This document shows positions 1-6,522 of a DNA stretch of 9,654 bases, piece after piece. Source of the stretch: Patescibacteria group bacterium (GTDB lineage: Bacteria; Patescibacteriota; Patescibacteriia; Patescibacteriales; UBA12465). Where the stretch lies: contig JAIPIE010000030.1 of NCBI GenBank assembly GCA_021734825.1, positions 1-9,654 of the forward strand, written 5' to 3'. The notes under the pieces were generated by a model. That model did no database searches. It saw only the letters and a list, made by a program, of their open reading frames with translations, and was not told the origin of the DNA. Positions within the stretch are counted from its first letter, which is position 1. Every line of letters starts with the position of its first letter. Made by a program: the position numbers and the translations under genes.

Positions 1-87
1 GCTCAACCAAAAATTAATAAAAAGATTAAGGCTGCAGAATGGAAAAAGGGATCAGGTCGGGATAGGGCGGTGGCAAAATTTGAATAA
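1..87 (+). CDS. 3' end of an unidentified gene (partial)
   Basis: An open frame runs from the window edge to a TAA at 85-87. It gives a 28-residue basic, hydrophilic C-terminal tail that includes the stretch AEWKKGSGRDRAVAKFE. I do not recognise the family. Frame 2 is also open here, to about position 113. Frame 1 is preferred because its codons (GCT, GCA, GGT, GCG GTG GCA) resemble those of the neighbours and because it leaves a normal 43-bp AT-rich spacer before ileS. The call rests only on an open frame and composition. Confidence 0.45.
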   Translation, partial: AQPKINKKIKAAEWKKGSGRDRAVAKFE

Positions 88-130
88 AATTAAACTTATA
101 TATTTACATAAATAAATTTTTATAAATATT

Positions 131-3046
131 ATGTCTTCAAAACAAGATAAAATAGAAGCTCCAGTCTTAACCTTTCCAGAGGCTGAACAAAAAGTATTGG
201 ATTTTTGGCAGGAAGCGCATATTTTTGATAAATCATTAGTGAAGGATTACCCTAAAGGTGATTATGTTTTCTATGATGGCCCTCCTTTTGCTACCGGTAC
301 GCCTCACTATGGTCATTTAGTGGCTAGTTTAATGAAGGACGCCGTGCCACGTTATCAAACAATGCGCGGCTATCACGTTGAACGTAAATGGGGATGGGAT
401 TGTCATGGTTTGCCGATTGAAAATATTGTTGAGAAAGAATTAGGCACAAAGAGCAAGAAAGATATCGAAGAATTAGGTGTGGGCAAGTTTAATGACTTGT
501 GTCGTTCTAAGGTTTTAACTTATGCCGAAGAATGGGAAAAAGTAATTACTCGCCTCGGACGCTGGGTTGATTTTGATAATGCCTATAAAACCATGGATCT
601 TGATTACATGGAAAGTATTTGGTGGACTTTCAAGCAATTATGGGACAGGGAATTGATTTATAAGGATTATCGTTCCATGCATATCTGTCCCCGCTGTGAG
701 ACAACTCTGTCGCAATCGGAAGTAACGGAAGGATATCGTGATATTAAAGATTTATCCGCTATTGCTAAGTTTGAATTAGTCGACGAGCCGGGCACTTATG
801 TGCTTGCTTGGACAACCACTCCTTGGACTTTAATCGGTAATGTCGCTTTAGCGGTTGGCAGTGAGATTGAATATGTGAGGATAAAAACAGAGGAGGGCAT
901 TTTTATTGTTGCTAAAGAACGTTTAGCTGAGGTGATGAAAGAAAAAACTAATGAAATTATAGGCATTTTTAGGGGAACAGATTTGATCGGCAAATCATAT
1001 AAACCCCTCTTTAATTATTATTCCGAAGATAAGAATTTAGAAAATAGAGCTAATGGCTGGAAGATTTATACAGCTGATTTTGTAACAACCGAAGAAGGAA
1101 CAGGCGTAGTCCATATTGCCCCCGCTTTTGGTGAGGATGATATGAAATTAGGCAAACAAGAATCTTTGCCTTTTGTTCAGCACGTTGGCATGGACGGTGT
1201 CTTTAAAGAGGAGGTAAAAGATTTTCCCGGACTGCATGTAAAGCCAGTTGATGATCACATGGCCACCGATATTCAGATTATCAAATATTTAGCCGCTAAT
1301 AATGTATTATTCCACAAAGAAAAATACGAACATAGTTATCCGCACTGTTGGCGTTGTGATACTCCTTTAATTAATTATGCTACCTCTTCTTGGTTTGTGG
1401 GAGTAACGAAGATTAAAGACAAGCTTTTAGAGACAGCCAAAGAAATTAATTGGTCTCCTGATTATATTAAAAATGGACGTTTTGGTAATTGGTTAGAAGG
1501 CGCTCGCGATTGGTCAATTTCCCGTCAGCGTTTTTGGGCCAGTGCTATTCCAATTTGGGAGTGTAAGAATGGACATCGTCACGTTGTCGCTTCAGTAGCT
1601 GAGTTAGAAAAATTAACTGACACCAAAATTGATGACATCCATAAGGATAAGGTTGACGGTCTCACCTTTGCTTGTTCTGAGTGTGGTGAAAAAATGACTC
1701 GTATTAGTGATGTAATTGATTGTTGGTTTGAATCTGGCTCCATGCCCTATGCTCAACTTCATTACCCCTTTGAAAACAAAGAAAAGTTGGAAGCAAATTT
1801 TCCTGCTCAATTTATTGCTGAAGGTTCCGATCAGACTCGGGCTTGGTTTTATTATTTGCACGTTATTTCCGGTGGCATTAAAGATAGTCACGCTTTTCAG
1901 AATGTGATTGTCAACGGCATCGCTTTAGCCGCAGATGGCAAGAAGATGTCAAAGAAATTAAAGAATTATCCTGACCCAAGTTTAATTATGGAAAAATATG
2001 GAGCTGATGCCTTGCGTGCTTATTTATTGTCGTCACCGGTTATGCAAGCGGAGAATTTGAATTTTGCTGAAAGTGGTGTTCAGGAAGCTCTTCGTAAGAA
2101 TGTGATGACTTTATGGAATGTTTATCGCTTCTATGAAACTTACGCCTCGGAATATGACGGACGGGAAGTAGCATCCGAAAACATCTTGGATGCTTGGATT
2201 TTGGCGAAATTTAAATTATTGTTAATTGAGGTGACGGGAGCAATGGAAAAATATAATTTACCCAAAGCCATGCGTCCAATTACTGAATTTATTGACGAAC
2301 TTTCAACTTGGTATTTGCGTCGCTCACGTGAGCGCTTTAAGAGTGATGATGAAAATGATAAACAAGAGGCTCTGGCTATGAGTAGATTTGTGTTGTTGGA
2401 ATTGGCCAAAATTATGGCTCCTTTCATGCCTTTTACGGCAGAGCGTCTATGGCAGGAAGTTTCTGGTCATAAATTTACCAACCGCGATGAATCAGTGCAT
2501 TTACAGAATTGGCCTGATTTGGGCGAGCCAACAAAAGACGAACAGGAAGTTCTGGAACAAATGGAGTCTTTACGTAAGGGCGCGGAAGTTGCCCTAGCTG
2601 CTCGTGATGCTGCCGGTATTAAAATTAGACAGATGTTGAATTCCGCTGGATTCACTGGTGGCGATAAATTAGATAGCAGTTATTTTAGTTTATTAGCTGA
2701 AGAATTAAATGTGCGTGAAATTACTTGGCAGGGAGGAGAAGGAAATATCAGCGTTAATTTAGACATTGTTATTACTCCCGAATTACAGTTAGAGGGAAAT
2801 AAGAGAGAAGTTATTAGAACTGTGAACGCTTTACGCAAGGACGCTGGTCTAAGCGTGGCTGATGACATTAATATTTATGTAGAAGGGGACGAAGAAGCAG
2901 TTAAGTGGTTATTGGAAGCCGTTGAGGATATTAAAAAGGCAACAATTACTTTAAATCTTAATATTGGCAGGGCCACTTCTGAGGCTACAATTAAGAAGTT
3001 AAAACTTGAAAGTGGAGATTTATCTATTCAAGTGGAAAGGGCCTAA
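131..3046 (+). CDS. ileS: Isoleucyl-tRNA synthetase, eukaryote-like (type 2) form
   Basis: This cytoplasmic class I synthetase attaches isoleucine to tRNA-Ile. The 971 residues hold the whole family architecture. The ATP-binding HIGH-type motif is PPFATGTPHYGHL at 51-63. The CP1 editing domain carries WTTTPWT (227-233) and GTGVVHIAPAFGEDD (323-337). Possible zinc-binding cysteine pairs lie at 186/189, 406/409 and 515/518. The second ATP motif is KMSKK (605-609), followed by KNYPDP. An anticodon-binding helical domain and a C-terminal extension complete the protein. The HYGH and KMSKK-LKNYPDP forms match eukaryotic and type 2 bacterial enzymes rather than the E. coli type; many type 2 enzymes tolerate mupirocin. 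The region after WSISRQRFW reads ASAIPIW, where most relatives have G-x-PIPIW. No Shine-Dalgarno sequence precedes the ATG. Arg is mostly CGT/CGC and Ile mostly ATT. The stop is directly followed by a 15-bp repeat. Confidence 0.97.
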   Translation: MSSKQDKIEAPVLTFPEAEQKVLDFWQEAHIFDKSLVKDYPKGDYVFYDGPPFATGTPHYGHLVASLMKDAVPRYQTMRGYHVERKWGWDCHGLPIENIVEKELGTKSKKDIEELGVGKFNDLCRSKVLTYAEEWEKVITRLGRWVDFDNAYKTMDLDYMESIWWTFKQLWDRELIYKDYRSMHICPRCETTLSQSEVTEGYRDIKDLSAIAKFELVDEPGTYVLAWTTTPWTLIGNVALAVGSEIEYVRIKTEEGIFIVAKERLAEVMKEKTNEIIGIFRGTDLIGKSYKPLFNYYSEDKNLENRANGWKIYTADFVTTEEGTGVVHIAPAFGEDDMKLGKQESLPFVQHVGMDGVFKEEVKDFPGLHVKPVDDHMATDIQIIKYLAANNVLFHKEKYEHSYPHCWRCDTPLINYATSSWFVGVTKIKDKLLETAKEINWSPDYIKNGRFGNWLEGARDWSISRQRFWASAIPIWECKNGHRHVVASVAELEKLTDTKIDDIHKDKVDGLTFACSECGEKMTRISDVIDCWFESGSMPYAQLHYPFENKEKLEANFPAQFIAEGSDQTRAWFYYLHVISGGIKDSHAFQNVIVNGIALAADGKKMSKKLKNYPDPSLIMEKYGADALRAYLLSSPVMQAENLNFAESGVQEALRKNVMTLWNVYRFYETYASEYDGREVASENILDAWILAKFKLLLIEVTGAMEKYNLPKAMRPITEFIDELSTWYLRRSRERFKSDDENDKQEALAMSRFVLLELAKIMAPFMPFTAERLWQEVSGHKFTNRDESVHLQNWPDLGEPTKDEQEVLEQMESLRKGAEVALAARDAAGIKIRQMLNSAGFTGGDKLDSSYFSLLAEELNVREITWQGGEGNISVNLDIVITPELQLEGNKREVIRTVNALRKDAGLSVADDINIYVEGDEEAVKWLLEAVEDIKKATITLNLNIGRATSEATIKKLKLESGDLSIQVERA

Positions 3047-3061
3047 TTTTATAGACAAAAT
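3047..3061. repeat. 15-bp direct repeat, left copy
   Basis: The sequence TTTTATAGACAAAAT starts on the base after the ileS stop codon and recurs without mismatch at 5052-5066. The two copies bracket the Schlafen-like gene and its downstream non-coding DNA. The repeat contains TAGACA, which serves as a -35 box in the right copy. In the left copy the only -10-like hexamer at a usable distance is TTTAAT at 3076-3081 (18-bp spacer), so any promoter here would be weak. It could be a target-site or attachment-site duplication, or a chance or promoter-motif repeat. Confidence 0.7.
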
Positions 3062-3132
3062 ACATTCTAGCCAATTTTAATTAATACTATTATTTTATAT
3101 TCTGAGATTATCCTGATTGTCTTAATCTAATT

Positions 3133-4722
3133 ATGTTAAATGAATCAGAAACAATTGAATATAAAGAAAGTTTGGCTGAAAAAGAATCAGCGGGAGCCGA
3201 TATCGTTGCCTTTGCTAATAAAGAGGGCGGTACTTTGTCTTTTGGCATTAAGAATAATGGAGAATTAAAAGGTATACAGGAGGTGTCGGAAAAGACTGTT
3301 CGGGAATTAGCCGAATATTTTAATGGCAATATTGAACCAAAATTATATCCAAAAATAGAAAACATTAAGGATAATGGTAAAAACATAATAATAATTACAA
3401 TCGAAAAAAGTGAAACGCCTCACCACTCTTTCAAGGGACTACCTTATATACGGTCTGGTCCTACCAGCCCAAAGATGTCTCAAGGGGAATATCAAAGCAG
3501 ATTAATAAAATATAAAAACATCAATCAAGATTATTCAGAAAAAAGTATAGTCGGTTCTAGCATTAAAGATTTATCTGTTGACGCATTATTAGAACTTAGG
3601 CGACTAGTGACTCAATCCAAAAGAGTAGGGCTAGATATATCAGGAATGAATGATGAGCAATTGCTCAAAAATTTAAGGTTGATAAATAATAATGAGCTAA
3701 CAGTAGCCGCCATTGTTTTACTTGGAACAGTAGATGCTCTGAAAAAATATTTGCCTTATGTAGAAGTGCGTTATGGTTTTAGAGTTGATGAAAGTCAATT
3801 AAGAAATCAAGATACAGAGATATTTCAAGGAGGATATTTGCTTTATTATAATCATATATGGCAAAAAATAAATGCCAGGAATATTATTTTAAATATACCT
3901 CAAGGGCTTCTTTTATCCGAAAGAAAAGCTTTTGTGGAGGAGACTATTAGAGAGGCTTTAAATAATGCGATCATTCATCGTGATTATTATTTACCGGAAG
4001 AAATTTTTATAGTTCATTACCAAACAAAAATAATTATAAAAAATCCAGGTGGATTGATTGACGGAGTTAATTTAGACAATATTTTAAATGAATCAAAAAC
4101 TAGGAATAAGCTAATATCAGATGTTTTGTATAAGTGCGATATGATTGAATCTTTCGGAACAGGCGTGAACCTGATGTTTAAAAATCAGTTGGCTATAGGG
4201 AAAAAACCGCCAACTTATGAAAAATCCGATTTAAATCATGTCGTGTTAGAGTTGGATGGGTTAATACAAGACGTTGAATTTGCTAAGTATGTTTTAAGGG
4301 TATCTGATGAAAAGCAAAAAGATTTAAACGATCAAGAGCTCTTGTTGTTAACAAAAATTAAAAATAATATACGGGTTAAGGCTAACGAGGCTCTGTATAG
4401 TTTGCTAGACCTAGGTTTAATAGAAAAAATTGGATATGGCAAATATATTCTTTCTAGAAAATATTATGATTCCATTGATAAAAAAGGCGAATATACTAGA
4501 CGCCGAGGTTTAGATAAGGCAACCAATAAATCATTAATTATAAATCACTTAAAGCATCACGAAAAAGGGTACATGAAAGATATTATTGAGGCACTTAAAA
4601 ATGTCCCAAAACTTACGATTAATAAATATTTGGCAGAATTAAGAAATGAGGGATTAATTAAATTTGTTGGAAATCCGAGAATATCAAGGGGTAAAAATAA
4701 AGGATATTGGAAACTTAATTAA
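3133..4722 (+). CDS. AlbA_2/Schlafen-domain protein with GHKL-ATPase-like and winged-helix domains
   Basis: This 529-residue protein belongs to the family often annotated as 'ATP-binding / RecG-related transcriptional regulator' (COG2865 type). Residues 5-125 form an AlbA_2 (Schlafen-like) domain with EYKES (9-13), FANKEGGTLSFGIKNNG (27-43) and YIRSG (105-109). Residues about 260-375 resemble the HATPase_c_4 fold, with an N-box-like EALNNAIIHRDY (274-285), IKNPGGL (302-308) and ESFGTGV (339-345). Winged-helix-like segments follow at about 400-442 and 463-527. These parts suggest nucleic-acid binding with nucleotide-dependent switching; the substrate is unknown. Relatives are common in accessory and defence regions, so regulation, toxin-like RNA cleavage or defence are all possible and none is shown here. 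It stands alone, bracketed by 15-bp repeats. Codon use differs from its neighbours: by hand count about 24 of roughly 52 Ile codons are ATA and 16 of 24 Arg codons are AGA/AGG, which suggests transfer. The ATG was chosen because the conserved domain begins at once; no Shine-Dalgarno is visible. Confidence 0.9.
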   Translation: MLNESETIEYKESLAEKESAGADIVAFANKEGGTLSFGIKNNGELKGIQEVSEKTVRELAEYFNGNIEPKLYPKIENIKDNGKNIIIITIEKSETPHHSFKGLPYIRSGPTSPKMSQGEYQSRLIKYKNINQDYSEKSIVGSSIKDLSVDALLELRRLVTQSKRVGLDISGMNDEQLLKNLRLINNNELTVAAIVLLGTVDALKKYLPYVEVRYGFRVDESQLRNQDTEIFQGGYLLYYNHIWQKINARNIILNIPQGLLLSERKAFVEETIREALNNAIIHRDYYLPEEIFIVHYQTKIIIKNPGGLIDGVNLDNILNESKTRNKLISDVLYKCDMIESFGTGVNLMFKNQLAIGKKPPTYEKSDLNHVVLELDGLIQDVEFAKYVLRVSDEKQKDLNDQELLLLTKIKNNIRVKANEALYSLLDLGLIEKIGYGKYILSRKYYDSIDKKGEYTRRRGLDKATNKSLIINHLKHHEKGYMKDIIEALKNVPKLTINKYLAELRNEGLIKFVGNPRISRGKNKGYWKLN

Positions 4723-4736
4723 AATAATTATTTTAA
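4719..4736. repeat. 18-bp perfect AT palindrome over the stop codon
   Basis: TTAAAATAATTATTTTAA is its own reverse complement and covers the TAA stop of the Schlafen-like gene. It contains only A and T and has no following T-run of its own, so it would make a weak hairpin. It might help 3' end formation, or it may simply reflect composition. Confidence 0.55.
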
Positions 4737-4796
4737 AATAGTAACAGGTGTAGGAAGGGTATAGGAACAGGTATTGTGGCTATAACCTCTAAAATA

Positions 4797-4925
4797 AGCC
4801 AAAAAACTGTTTATAATTTTAAAGACTGGAACAGCAAATTATGCTAGCTCATAATTAATAAAGAGCCACTTATCGTTCGATTGTTTAAAACAAAAAATCC
4901 CTGTATAAACAGAGATTTTTTGGCT
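4797..4925. repeat. Imperfect inverted repeat with 19/22-bp arms
   Basis: The left arm at 4797-4815 reads AGCCAAAAAACTGTTTATA. The right arm at 4904-4925 is its reverse complement except for three extra bases (AGA, 4913-4915). The right arm overlaps the local terminator-like hairpin, so two RNA folds would compete: a long-range pairing of the arms, or the short hairpin alone. A TGGCT at 4777-4781 could also pair with AGCCA at 4797-4801. A small structured RNA or element end is possible; nothing identifies it. Confidence 0.5.
4892..4921 (+). terminator. Intrinsic terminator-like hairpin, possibly bidirectional
   Basis: AAAAAATC pairs with GATTTTTT, then one C/A mismatch, then CTGT pairs with ACAG around the loop ATAA. 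The T-run on the 3' side (4916-4921) and the A-run on the 5' side allow termination in either direction. It lies about 170 bp after the Schlafen-like gene and before the lemA promoter, so it would insulate the membrane cluster. The GC content of the stem is low. Confidence 0.6.
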
Positions 4926-5051
4926 GGTTTAAGTACTGGTAAAGGTATTAGCGATAGTTAAACAAATTTTTAACATCTCCCTTTACTACTCTAACCTAAG
5001 TGCATTATAACAATAAATATAAAAATTTGCAATAGTTTATTTGAGCTAGTG

Positions 5052-5066
5052 TTTTATAGACAAAAT
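5052..5066. repeat. 15-bp direct repeat, right copy
   Basis: This is an exact second copy of TTTTATAGACAAAAT (first copy at 3047-3061). Here it supplies the -35 hexamer of a well-formed promoter, suggesting that this copy is in its native context and that the bracketed segment lies to its left. Confidence 0.7.
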
Positions 5067-5085
5067 CTCATAATTTTGCTATAAT
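5057..5085 (+). promoter_or_regulatory. Promoter of the lemA-slipin-htpX cluster
   Basis: A -35 box TAGACA (5057-5062) and a consensus -10 box TATAAT (5080-5085) are separated by exactly 17 bp. The -10 box is preceded by TGC, giving an extended -10 element. Transcription would begin near 5092, leaving a leader of about 40 bases before the lemA ATG. This is the best sigma-70-type promoter in the window. Called from sequence pattern only. Confidence 0.7.
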
Positions 5086-5130
5086 AAAGGGACAAATTAA
5101 TTAAAAAATCTTAAAAATAATTAAAAAAAT

Positions 5131-5688
5131 ATGACTCCATGGATTATTCTCGCCATCGTTGTTGTTTTAGCTCTCATTCTGATGGGCATGTACAATGGCT
5201 TAATTCGTTCTAAAAATAGAGTAGATGAAGCTTGGAGCGACATTGATGTGCAATTAAAACGTCGTCACGATTTAATTCCAAATTTAGTGGAAACAGTTAA
5301 GGGCTATGCTAGTCATGAGCAGGAAACTTTTACCAAAGTTATCAATGCTCGTAATCAGGCCATGAGCGCTCAATCAAATAATAATTCTGAGGACATGCTT
5401 AAGGCAGAAAATAATTTAACTACTGCCTTGAAATCAATCTTTGCTTTAGCGGAAAGCTATCCTGACTTAAAGGCAAATCAAAATTTCTTAGAATTACAAC
5501 GCGACTTAACCGATACTGAAGATAAGATTATGGCTTCTCGTCGTTTCTATAACACTAATGTTCGTGACTTCAACACAAAATTACAGGTTTTCCCGACTAA
5601 TATTTTCGGACGCATGCTTGGTTTCAAGCTTTATGCTTTTTTTGAGGCAGCGGAAGAAGAAAAAGAAGTGGTCGCAGTAAAGTTTTAA
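5131..5688 (+). CDS. lemA: LemA family membrane protein
   Basis: LemA proteins are small, single-span membrane proteins with a helical-bundle domain. Their function is poorly defined, but they are very often encoded next to HtpX, as here. The 185 residues begin with a transmembrane segment at about 4-24. The family signatures follow: RRHDLIPNLVE (44-54), YPDLKANQNF (110-119), RRFYNTNVRDFN (137-148) and FPTN (154-157). The length is normal for the family. The C-terminus ends in an acidic then hydrophobic tail (EEEKEVVAVKF). It is the first gene behind the promoter at 5057-5085 and lies 57 bp before the slipin gene. No Shine-Dalgarno is visible. Identification is firm; joint action with the two following genes is inferred. 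Confidence 0.95.
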   Translation: MTPWIILAIVVVLALILMGMYNGLIRSKNRVDEAWSDIDVQLKRRHDLIPNLVETVKGYASHEQETFTKVINARNQAMSAQSNNNSEDMLKAENNLTTALKSIFALAESYPDLKANQNFLELQRDLTDTEDKIMASRRFYNTNVRDFNTKLQVFPTNIFGRMLGFKLYAFFEAAEEEKEVVAVKF

Positions 5689-5745
5689 GCTTATATACTA
5701 TCCCGAGTAGTAGCGCGTTAGCGTTAGGCAAGGGGCTCTAATTAT

Positions 5746-6504
5746 ATGTGGATTTATCTTATTATTTTTATTATTATTGTTGTCTTGGCTTTTTTAAAGC
5801 AGGTGAATCAATACGAACGTGGCGTTGTTTTCACCATGGGGCGTTATTCCTATGTAATGCAACCTGGTTGGCGCCTGTTAATCCCGGTTTTTCAATCATT
5901 CCGTAAGGTTGATATCCGTGTTAAGGCGGTTGATGTACCTGATCAGAAAGCAATTACCCGTGATAATGTGCCGGTAATTGTTAACGCCGTTATCTATTAC
6001 AAAGTAGCGGCCGCTGAAAAAGCAATTATTGAAGTAGAAAACTTTAAGTATGCAATTTCTCAGTATGCTCAAACCACTATGCGTAATATTGTGGGTGAGG
6101 CAACTCTTGATGAACTTTTGGGTCAGCGTGAAAAGATTGCTGATCGCATCAGAGAGATTGTTGATGCCGAAACAGATGAATGGGGCATTAAAGTTAATAA
6201 TGTGGAATTAAAAGACGTGTCTTTGCCAGAGTCCATGGAAAGAACAATTGCCAAGCAAGCGGAAGCAGAAAGAGAAAAGAGGGCCGTTATTATTAATTCT
6301 GAAGGAGAACTGGCCGCTTCAGCTAATTTAGCTGCGGCTGCTAAAACTTTATCAGACACTCCCGGTGCCCTTCATCTGCGCACCTTACAGTCAATTAATG
6401 ATCTATCTTCCGATCAATCTAATACCGTAGTCTTTGTTACTCCTGTAGAAATATTAAGAGCTTTTGATGGTTTCGCTAAAAAGATGGGCGCTGAAAATAA
6501 ATAA
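5746..6504 (+). CDS. Stomatin/slipin-type SPFH (band 7) membrane protein
   Basis: SPFH proteins assemble into large membrane-bound cages or scaffolds, often around proteases. This 252-residue protein has an N-terminal hydrophobic hairpin-like segment (about 2-17) and then the slipin core: QYERGVVFTMGRY (22-34), PGW...IPVF (40-49), TRDNVPVIVNAVIYYKV (71-87), WGIKVNNVELKDVSLPESM (146-164) and the coiled region QAEAEREKRAVI (171-182) with EGELAASANLAAAAK (186-200). The length is normal for slipins. Slipins are usually paired with NfeD; none is visible here. Instead the gene lies between lemA and htpX (18 bp before htpX), suggesting a role with that protease. It is the only gene with a plausible Shine-Dalgarno (AAGGGG at 5730-5735, 10 bp before ATG), inside an unusually GC-rich leader. 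Confidence 0.93.
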   Translation: MWIYLIIFIIIVVLAFLKQVNQYERGVVFTMGRYSYVMQPGWRLLIPVFQSFRKVDIRVKAVDVPDQKAITRDNVPVIVNAVIYYKVAAAEKAIIEVENFKYAISQYAQTTMRNIVGEATLDELLGQREKIADRIREIVDAETDEWGIKVNNVELKDVSLPESMERTIAKQAEAEREKRAVIINSEGELAASANLAAAAKTLSDTPGALHLRTLQSINDLSSDQSNTVVFVTPVEILRAFDGFAKKMGAENK

Positions 6505-6522
6505 ATTTATCCTGTAAGCATT

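Larger units (their letters stand above)
4723..5130. other. 408-bp non-coding region with palindromes and a terminator
   Basis: No credible gene is present on either strand; the longest ATG frames I checked run only about 15 codons. In order, it holds the rest of an AT palindrome, a purine-rich stretch with AACAGGT at 4743-4749 and 4766-4772 and TAGGAA at 4751-4756 and 4762-4767, an inverted repeat (4797-4815 with 4904-4925), a terminator-like hairpin (4892-4921), AT-rich DNA, the right 15-bp repeat, and the lemA promoter. It looks like the tail of an inserted segment joined to the native lemA leader. Confidence 0.6.

Noticed and set aside
1613..1891. Minus-strand frames inside ileS (for example 92 and 95 residues)
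   Set aside because: The + strand carries continuous, conserved IleRS motifs through these regions, so the reverse frames are by-products.
3101..3126. GATTA...TAATC hairpin before the Schlafen-like gene as an ileS terminator
   Set aside because: The stem is only five AT-rich pairs with a 12-base loop and no T-run.
3108..3386. 92-residue minus-strand frame over the start of the Schlafen-like gene
   Set aside because: It is a shadow of the conserved AlbA_2 domain in the other direction; its residues match no family I recognise.
4861..4890. tRNA or tRNA remnant suggested by the T-loop-like CGTTCGATTG
   Set aside because: No acceptor, D or anticodon stem can be formed around it; a short resemblance only.
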